Positions 21,874 through 26,867 of a stretch of DNA of 40,711 nt are shown here, piece by piece. The notes beneath the pieces were generated by a model, which was not told the origin of the DNA, made no database searches, and saw nothing but the letters and a program-made list of their open reading frames with translations. A program made the translations under genes and the position numbers. Origin of the DNA: a virus; the IMG/VR virus record IMGVR_UViG_3300047388_000626, positions 1 through 40,711 of that record; one strand, written 5' to 3'. Within the stretch, counting starts at the first letter, position 1, and the number at the start of each line of letters is the position of its first letter.

Positions 21874-23022
21874 ATGAAGTGGTTGCCGGGGCTGCTGGTG
21901 GTTTGTGGAATTGGTTGGGGACAGACGATCACTAGCGGCGTTGGTTCCGGATCGTCGGCATTGTATGCGCAGTTGTTGACGTCGCAGGGGGCTACGGGGC
22001 AATCGCTGGTGTTTGCCAATGTGCGGAATTTGGGAATTACGAATCATGTTTTTGAGTGGACGGTGCAGGGTGGGCCGGCTGCTTGCACGCTTGTCGTGCA
22101 GTCGTCGCTCGATGGGGTTACGTGGTCCACGGTTTCGACGCAGACTTGCACGTCGCTCGGGTCGTACGCGGTTGCGGGGACTTACCTCTATCTCACGGTG
22201 AATTTGACGGCGCTTTCGGGCGGGACCAATCCCAACATTTCGGTGAACTACCGAGGCTATTTGCCGGGACAGGGATTGCCGGTGCGGCCGGCTGAGGGCG
22301 GGACTGGAACTACTACGCCGTTCACCGCGGGGTCCGTGCCGTTCGCTGGCGCGCTGGGAGTTTACCAGCAAGACAATGCCAACTATTTTTGGGACTCGGT
22401 GAATCACCGGCTATGCCTGTTGTCGAACGCTTGCCTGAATACGCTGGACGTTGGGGCGGGACTTTTCAAGGTGACGTCTGCTGGGGCACTGACGGCGGTG
22501 AATGGCACGTTCAACGGGCCGGTGGCGGCAACTACGGGAACTTTCAGCGGGGCGGTGACGGCGCCGTCGTCTAGTGTTGCGGGCGCGATGCAGGGCGCTA
22601 CGGGCGTGATCACGGGGGCAGATGGACTGACGGTGGCGGGGCGGATCGTGCCTTCGTATTTTTACGTGGAGTACCGGCAGACCGCGGGCGAGACTCCGAC
22701 GACGGCTACGGTGTGGGCGGCGCCGGAAGGATGCAAGCTGGTTGGCGTTGTGGAGCGGCACAAGGTACTCGGGACTGATGGCGGGGCGGTGACTATCTCA
22801 GTGGCGAAAGATCCCACTGGGACCGCGCCTGGCGGAGGGACGGGGCTGTTGACGGCGGCGCTTTCACTAAAGACTACCAACAACACGAATCAGAGCGGGG
22901 CGTTGAGCGGGACGCTGTCGGATGTGACTTTTGCGGCCGGGGATGGATTGTCGGTAGTGCTGACGGGGACCATGACGGCGGTGGCGGGTGTGAGTGTGAC
23001 TTTCAAATTTCAGAGGTTATAA
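21874..23022 (+). CDS. Sec-signal fibre-like protein, paralogue of the 17570 gene
   Basis: A 382-aa protein. ATG 21874 has GAGGAGGG five bases upstream. Residues 1-16 form a signal peptide (KWLPGLLVVCGIGWGQ). Residues 20-140 form a beta-rich domain with two Cys pairs. Residues 140-250 have fibre-like phrases (PAEGGTGTTTPFTAG, VNGTFNGPVAATTGTFSG). The last 125 residues are about 80% identical by eye to the C-terminus of the protein at 17570. The shared FTAGS and QDNAN segments show the homology also extends upstream. Probably a surface or virion adhesin. Confidence 0.75.
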   Translation: MKWLPGLLVVCGIGWGQTITSGVGSGSSALYAQLLTSQGATGQSLVFANVRNLGITNHVFEWTVQGGPAACTLVVQSSLDGVTWSTVSTQTCTSLGSYAVAGTYLYLTVNLTALSGGTNPNISVNYRGYLPGQGLPVRPAEGGTGTTTPFTAGSVPFAGALGVYQQDNANYFWDSVNHRLCLLSNACLNTLDVGAGLFKVTSAGALTAVNGTFNGPVAATTGTFSGAVTAPSSSVAGAMQGATGVITGADGLTVAGRIVPSYFYVEYRQTAGETPTTATVWAAPEGCKLVGVVERHKVLGTDGGAVTISVAKDPTGTAPGGGTGLLTAALSLKTTNNTNQSGALSGTLSDVTFAAGDGLSVVLTGTMTAVAGVSVTFKFQRL

Positions 23023-23024
23023 CG

Positions 23025-23573
23025 ATGCGAATAGAGCCGGTCGAGGCTGGAAACATCGTCGCGAGCATTCAACGCGGCGAAGACGCGGGGACGATGTCGC
23101 TGTACCGGATTTTCCGTGGCGGCGTGCGAGTGTATTTGAGCCGGAGGGTGTCCTACGAGGACGTCGATGACCGGGTGCACGATGCATTCATGGTGGTTGT
23201 GGAGGCGATCCGAGCGGGCACGTTGCGAGATCCGGAACGGCTGCTGGGATTTGTCAGGACGGTGGCGCGGCGACAAGTGGGGGTTGACCATCAGCATTAC
23301 TGGAAAAGGCGCGATCGCGCGGCTGTGCGGAATGAGGACGTGCGCGATCGCGGATTGAATCCGGAGCAGCTTGCGTTGCGCAGGGAACGCGTCCGCGTGA
23401 TGGAAGAAAAGCTGGTTCGGATGCGCGCCAGCGATCGTGAAATTCTGGTGCGCTTTTATCGGGACGAGCAGACGGAGGCGGAGATCTGCGAGGGGATGCA
23501 ATTGACGGCAACGCAGTTCCGGTTGAAGAAGTCGCGGGCCAAAGCAAAGTTGGTGGGGAGGGTGCATGGCTGA
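23025..23573 (+). CDS. ECF-type RNA polymerase sigma factor
   Basis: A 182-aa protein with both sigma regions. Region 2 (about residues 25-90) contains LYRIFRGGVRVYLSRRV, the core-binding YEDVDDRVHDAFMVVVE and LLGFVRTVARRQVG. Region 4 (about residues 125-175) contains SDREILVRFYRDEQTEAEI and a recognition-like helix TATQFRLKKSRAKAKL. It would direct host polymerase to special promoters. It begins two bases after the secreted fibre gene and overlaps the next gene by eight bases. No anti-sigma factor is seen, though the Cys-rich neighbour is a candidate. Sigma factors of this type are rare in phage morphogenesis regions. Confidence 0.85.
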   Translation: MRIEPVEAGNIVASIQRGEDAGTMSLYRIFRGGVRVYLSRRVSYEDVDDRVHDAFMVVVEAIRAGTLRDPERLLGFVRTVARRQVGVDHQHYWKRRDRAAVRNEDVRDRGLNPEQLALRRERVRVMEEKLVRMRASDREILVRFYRDEQTEAEICEGMQLTATQFRLKKSRAKAKLVGRVHG

Positions 23574-23820
23574 GCGGACGCGGTGTCCGTTTTACGGGTT
23601 TCATTTTGTGCCGGAGCAGAAGGTGATGGTGGACAGCAACGGTAATCAATGCGCGCTGGCGATGTCGGCGTACAGCCCTTGCCAGATGGAGATCGCCGGA
23701 AATGAGCCGTACTGGTGGTTGTGCCCCAGGAATCCGTTTGCCGGTGTCCTGATTCATCCCGCCGAACTGAAAGGTGGGACTCTGTTCCGGACGTGGTTTG
23801 AGGAGCGGACGAAGAGTTGA
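23566..23820 (+). CDS. Small Cys-rich zinc-binding protein beside the sigma factor
   Basis: An 84-aa protein overlapping the sigma gene by eight bases. Cys residues occur at RCPF, NQCAL, SPCQM and LCPRN, spaced for one zinc site, with Trp/Tyr-rich segments between. From memory, similar small Cys-rich proteins are common in Acidobacteriota genomes, but I know no function. Coupling to the sigma factor suggests a partner role such as redox-sensitive control, which is inference. Confidence 0.65.
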   Translation: MAERTRCPFYGFHFVPEQKVMVDSNGNQCALAMSAYSPCQMEIAGNEPYWWLCPRNPFAGVLIHPAELKGGTLFRTWFEERTKS

Positions 23821-23821
23821 G

Positions 23822-24055
23822 ATGGGGCAGCAGCTTGTATTGGCGGGGATCCGCAAAGCGCCGTCGCGGTCCGACGTGAAGGCTTGGGTGGCGTACAAGC
23901 TGGCCGGGTTTGAGTTGCGGCTGGATGCCCGGAAGGCGAAGCGGGCACGGAAGCGGGGGAACCGACTCCCTTACGGTCGCGGCTCGGAAGGACGGAGCGC
24001 GGAAGGAAAAGTGCTGGGGGGGGGGGATTCAAGTGCCGGAACAGATGGTGATTGA
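23822..24055 (+). CDS. Small basic protein altered by a host repeat and a G-run
   Basis: A 77-aa protein with ATG 23822 just after the previous stop. Residues 1-42 form a helical, basic domain (APSRSDVKAWVAYKLAG, then LDARKAKRARKRG). The rest is encoded by the inserted host repeat and low-complexity DNA with a run of 11 G. With one G fewer, the frame would read IQVPEQMVIDG and stop slightly later, so the present C-terminus may result from repeat insertion, slippage or a sequencing error. The function is unknown. Confidence 0.5.
   Translation: MGQQLVLAGIRKAPSRSDVKAWVAYKLAGFELRLDARKAKRARKRGNRLPYGRGSEGRSAEGKVLGGGDSSAGTDGD
23961..23987. repeat. Dispersed host-type 27-nt repeat, copy 5
   Basis: Begins ACCGACTCCCTTACGG and ends GGCTCGG. 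It lies in the coding frame of a small gene, read as NRLPYGRGSE, and replaces or extends that protein's C-terminus. Confidence 0.9.
24016..24026 (+). repeat. Run of 11 G in a coding frame
   Basis: The longest mononucleotide run in the window. A change of one base alters the C-terminus of the 77-aa protein and its spacing to the next gene start, so it could be a slippage site or a base-calling error. Confidence 0.8.
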
Positions 24056-24492
24056 TGGCTGAGTTTATCGGGCCGGTGATCGACGATTTGATCGCGATTG
24101 TGAAGAAGTATACGCCGGCGGCGCTGGCCGGGGCGGAGCCATTTCTGGATTTTGGGAAGGCGTTCACTGGTGTTGTGCCGAATATTCCGGCGGTGTGGGT
24201 GATGCCGGGGCAGACCTTATTCGATCCGGACAGTACGATCGTGCAGCAGCAGCACCGAGTGACGGTCAGGTTTGCGGTCGACGGGAGCGAGCCGGATCGC
24301 GTGGAAGAGAAGGCCGTGTTGTACATGAAGGTGCTGGACGGTTCAATTCGCTTTGCGGCGCCTGGCGACTGGACGGTAGTGCCGATGCGGGTGTTCATCC
24401 AGGCGCACGACTACGGTCCGCTTTATTCCCGCGGAGGCGTGCCGATGAAGCTTCCGGAATTACATCTTTTGGTGGAGGTGAACGAGCTATGA
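24055..24492 (+). CDS. Tail terminator-like protein
   Basis: A 145-aa protein starting at ATG 24055 on a TGATG overlap. The pattern of an N-terminal helix (VIDDLIAIVKKYTPAAL), a strand with VPNIPAVWVMPGQT, QHRVTVRFAVDGSEP, then a helix and a beta C-terminus fits the gpU/gp37 tail-terminator family, which caps the tail tube and joins it to the head. Its place just before the tube gene supports this. No single diagnostic residue is known to me. Confidence 0.6.
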   Translation: MAEFIGPVIDDLIAIVKKYTPAALAGAEPFLDFGKAFTGVVPNIPAVWVMPGQTLFDPDSTIVQQQHRVTVRFAVDGSEPDRVEEKAVLYMKVLDGSIRFAAPGDWTVVPMRVFIQAHDYGPLYSRGGVPMKLPELHLLVEVNEL

Positions 24493-24653
24493 AGAAAGAA
24501 CGGTACCGGGTGACGCTGCCCATTGAAGTGGACGGCAAGTTTTACAACTACGACGAGGTCGTGGAACTGGACGTCGATGCCGCGGCGCTTTATGCGCATG
24601 CGCTGATTGCAGTGGAGGAGAAAGCCAATGGCGGGAACAGCGAAGGATTATAA
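24489..24653 (+). CDS. 54-aa hypothetical protein between terminator and tube genes
   Basis: ATG 24489 overlaps the previous stop and the frame ends inside the tube gene (26-nt overlap). The sequence has a strand pair (YRVTLPIEVDGKFYNY) and a C-terminal helix (AALYAHALIAVEEKA). Mu-like phages have a gp38-type small protein in the same slot; homology is not shown. Confidence 0.55.
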   Translation: MKKERYRVTLPIEVDGKFYNYDEVVELDVDAAALYAHALIAVEEKANGGNSEGL

Positions 24654-25839
24654 CGTCGGTGAAATGGCGCAGGGGCCGGGAGAGCTGTGGGTGCTCGGGA
24701 CGGCGCCGACCGATGGCACGGTGCGCGTGACGCTGGCGTCGGATGGGACTCCGGACGCCACGGCGCATCCGGCGTCGGTGCACCTGGGGGCGATCAAGAG
24801 CGCTGTCACGGTGGGCCTGAAACCGAAGATGGCGATGATCAACCTGGACCAGGACGATGCGCCGTTCGATTCGTTCGTGAGCGACCTGGAAGGATCGATC
24901 GAGGCGGACATGGCGCAGACGGAGTCGGCCAAGCTGCAGCGGATGCTGGGTGTCGCGACATACTCGACCGGAGGGGGCTACAAGCAAGTCACGTTCGGGG
25001 GGACGCTGGTGGTTCCGAAGCTGTGCATCGCGGCCATTTCGCCGGTGCGCGGATTTCCGAACCGGCACATTGTGTCATGCCTGTACTCGGCGGTGGCCAC
25101 AGGCGGATTCACGGTGGAGATGGGGCGGGCGAAAGAGTCCACGTACAAAACCAAGTTTACCGGGCTGAGCGACTTCACGCGCACGGTTGGGCAGCAGATG
25201 GGCGTGGTGTCGCAGACGCTGGTGGACGAAGCGGGCGGGACACCCACGGCCAAGAATTTCGACGTGACGGAAATCTATCAGGGGCCGGCGGATTTGTGGC
25301 TGATTTCGGCGGCGCCGGTGGACGGGACTCCGCGGGTGATTCTGGATGCGGCGACGCTGACTCCGGACACGGGCACGCACGCGGCGTGCAAGCACCTGGG
25401 GACCACGGAAGGCGCGGTGACGATGTCGGTGGTTCCCAAGATCGATCCTACGCGGGCGGACCAGTTCGACGGGCCGATCGATATGTTTGTCGCGTCAGTG
25501 GCGGCGAAGATCGAGGCGGAGATGTCGCAAAGCTCGATGGAGAAATTGAGCCGGGCGCTGGCGGTGGGAGTGCGCACGCTGTCGGCGGGCGTGGCCGACC
25601 AGTTCACGTTCGGGGGGACGAACCAGGCGCCGAAGATTTGCGTCGCGGCGATCGGGAAAAAGCGGACGGATACTACCAAGGCGGTGGTGTGCTGTTTGTT
25701 TTCGGTGAACTCGGTGGGTGGGGTGACGGTGATGCATTCGCGGCAGAAAAAGAGCTTGTACAAGGTGAGCTTTGAAGGGCTGAAGGATGCGACGCGGACG
25801 GCGGGGAAACAGATCGGCGTGTTCCACGAAATGATCTAG
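24628..25839 (+). CDS. Tail tube protein with two tandem copies of the tube fold
   Basis: The 403-aa protein consists of two homologous halves. Residues about 6-205 and 209-403 align end to end: QGPGELWVLGTAPTDGTVRV against QGPADLWLISAAPVDGTPRV, SIEADMAQTESAKLQRMLGV against KIEAEMSQSSMEKLSRALAV, and both end in TAGKQIGV/TVGQQMGV forms. Position (after the terminator, before chaperones and tape measure) and the absence of a sheath gene make it a siphovirus tube protein. A doubled tube fold is known in phage T5 pb6, which forms trimeric instead of hexameric rings. ATG 24628 has GAGGAG seven bases upstream. Confidence 0.75.
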   Translation: MAGTAKDYNVGEMAQGPGELWVLGTAPTDGTVRVTLASDGTPDATAHPASVHLGAIKSAVTVGLKPKMAMINLDQDDAPFDSFVSDLEGSIEADMAQTESAKLQRMLGVATYSTGGGYKQVTFGGTLVVPKLCIAAISPVRGFPNRHIVSCLYSAVATGGFTVEMGRAKESTYKTKFTGLSDFTRTVGQQMGVVSQTLVDEAGGTPTAKNFDVTEIYQGPADLWLISAAPVDGTPRVILDAATLTPDTGTHAACKHLGTTEGAVTMSVVPKIDPTRADQFDGPIDMFVASVAAKIEAEMSQSSMEKLSRALAVGVRTLSAGVADQFTFGGTNQAPKICVAAIGKKRTDTTKAVVCCLFSVNSVGGVTVMHSRQKKSLYKVSFEGLKDATRTAGKQIGVFHEMI

Positions 25840-25847
25840 GGCTTGGC

Positions 25848-26207
25848 ATGGATCGCGGCGGCCAAGAGATGTTGATGGCGATGCGGTCGATGCGCTGTTT
25901 CTTCGATGCGTATATGGCCGGACGTTCCGATGCAGTGTTGGTGGATTCGGCGCGGGATGTGCTGAAGTGCGTTCAGGGTTTTTGCAGGATTCGAGGATTT
26001 ATCGATGGACAAGGCAACCGAATGGGAAGCGAAGGACCGGGAAACGGCGCTGGCGGAAGCGGAACCGCTGACGCTGCCGAGCGGGATGGTGATCCTGGCG
26101 CGGCGGCCGGACCCGGTGCAACTGGTGGCGTGGAACAAGCTGCCTTTGATACTGGCCGGTGCGGCCGGCGGGGACACGGGCACCACGGCCGCGGCTCCAA
26201 CGGATGA
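25848..26207 (+). CDS. Doubtful small protein before tail chaperones
   Basis: The frame from ATG 25848 is open for 119 codons, but only the first 52 lie outside the chaperone gene. Those 52 residues look protein-like (MRCFFDAYMAGRSDAVLV, DVLKCVQGFCRIRGF); the rest turns Gly-rich, as out-of-frame reading does. It may be a real gene with a long overlap, one truncated by a lost stop, or an artefact. Without a gene here the gap is 165 bases. Confidence 0.35.
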   Translation: MDRGGQEMLMAMRSMRCFFDAYMAGRSDAVLVDSARDVLKCVQGFCRIRGFIDGQGNRMGSEGPGNGAGGSGTADAAERDGDPGAAAGPGATGGVEQAAFDTGRCGRRGHGHHGRGSNG

Positions 26208-26550
26208 ACAGCAGATGGTGGAAGTCGCCGGATTTTACCGGGACCTGCTGGTGTATTGCTGCGTCGATCCGCAAGTGTCGCTGGTGCCGGGGCCGGGCAA
26301 GATCCTGCCGGTGAAGATCCCGAAACAGGACTGGACGTTCATTGTGAATTGGGCCATGCGGTCGAGGGAGGCGGCGGCGCTGCGCTCCTTTCGTGATGGG
26401 CGAACAGATGGTGGCGGTGGTGGCGACGGCGAAGGCGTTTGGAGTCCGGCCGTCGAGCCTGCTGGCGATCGAGGACTCCACGCTGTCCTTGGCGTTCGAC
26501 CTCGCGGCCGCGGTGAGGCTGCAGAAGGAACTGGCGGCGTCCAGGAATGA
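26005..26550 (+). CDS. Tail assembly chaperone (gpG-like), upstream frame
   Basis: A 181-aa frame, of which about the first 129 residues look genuine: an N-terminal strand region (LTLPSGMVILARRPDPVQLV), a central helical part (QMVEVAGFYRDLLVYCCV) and TFIVNWAMRSREAAALRSF. It lies between tube and tape measure genes, where siphophages encode G and GT chaperones. ATG 26005 has GAGGA seven bases upstream. Beyond residue 129 the frame becomes Gly/Arg-rich because it overlaps the second frame. The chaperone coats the tape measure protein during tail assembly. Confidence 0.7.
   Translation: MDKATEWEAKDRETALAEAEPLTLPSGMVILARRPDPVQLVAWNKLPLILAGAAGGDTGTTAAAPTDEQQMVEVAGFYRDLLVYCCVDPQVSLVPGPGKILPVKIPKQDWTFIVNWAMRSREAAALRSFRDGRTDGGGGGDGEGVWSPAVEPAGDRGLHAVLGVRPRGRGEAAEGTGGVQE
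26386..26394 (+). promoter_or_regulatory. Candidate +1 ribosomal frameshift site TCC_TTT_CGT
   Basis: Read in the chaperone frame the codons are TCC TTT CGT. After TTT (26389-26391) the P-site Phe-tRNA can re-pair with TTC (26390-26392), and decoding continues in the +1 frame at GTG 26393, where the second chaperone frame opens. The nine bases are identical to the UCC_UUU_CGU +1 site of influenza A PA-X. A tail chaperone frameshift is expected at this place in long-tailed phages. Confidence 0.6.
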
Positions 26551-26593
26551 CGGCGAAGAGGAAGAGTGGACGGGGAAGCAAACGCTTTTATGA
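26393..26593 (+). CDS. Tail assembly chaperone extension (T part), made by +1 frameshift
   Basis: The frame encodes 66 residues with good protein character (MVAVVATAKAFGVRPSSLLAI, then EDSTLSLAFDLAAAVRLQKEL). GTG 26393 and ATG 26396 have no near ribosome site, while frame and position suit a shifted extension of the upstream chaperone. The fusion 26005-26391 plus 26393-26593 would be 195 aa. This is the GT form that recruits tail tube subunits to the chaperone-coated tape measure. Confidence 0.65.
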   Translation: MMGEQMVAVVATAKAFGVRPSSLLAIEDSTLSLAFDLAAAVRLQKELAASRNDGEEEEWTGKQTLL

Positions 26594-26615
26594 GTGAAAG
26601 GAAGGAAGGAACAAC

Positions 26616-26867
26616 ATGAAGTGGCTGCAAATGGCAATGGCATTGTTTCAACTAATGCCGGAAATCTTTAAGCTGATCGGCGAGGCGGAGACGGCGATCG
26701 GAGCGGGCAACGGGGCGCTAAAAAAATCGCTGGTGATGGCTCCGCTGGCGGTGGCCGGCGCGCCGGCCGATGTCACCACGAAGATCGGGAATTTGATCGA
26801 CACGGTGGTGTCGGCGAAGAATACGGCAGCGGTGCTGCCGCAGGCGAGTCCGATCGCAAAGGCGTAG
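26616..26867 (+). CDS. Small hypothetical protein before the tape measure
   Basis: An 83-aa protein with GGAAGGA upstream of ATG 26616. Residues 1-20 are hydrophobic and helical (WLQMAMALFQLMPEIFKLI), residues 20-83 Ala/Val-rich. The stop touches the tape measure start with no gap. It could be a membrane peptide or a minor tail component; no family is recognised. Confidence 0.6.
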   Translation: MKWLQMAMALFQLMPEIFKLIGEAETAIGAGNGALKKSLVMAPLAVAGAPADVTTKIGNLIDTVVSAKNTAAVLPQASPIAKA

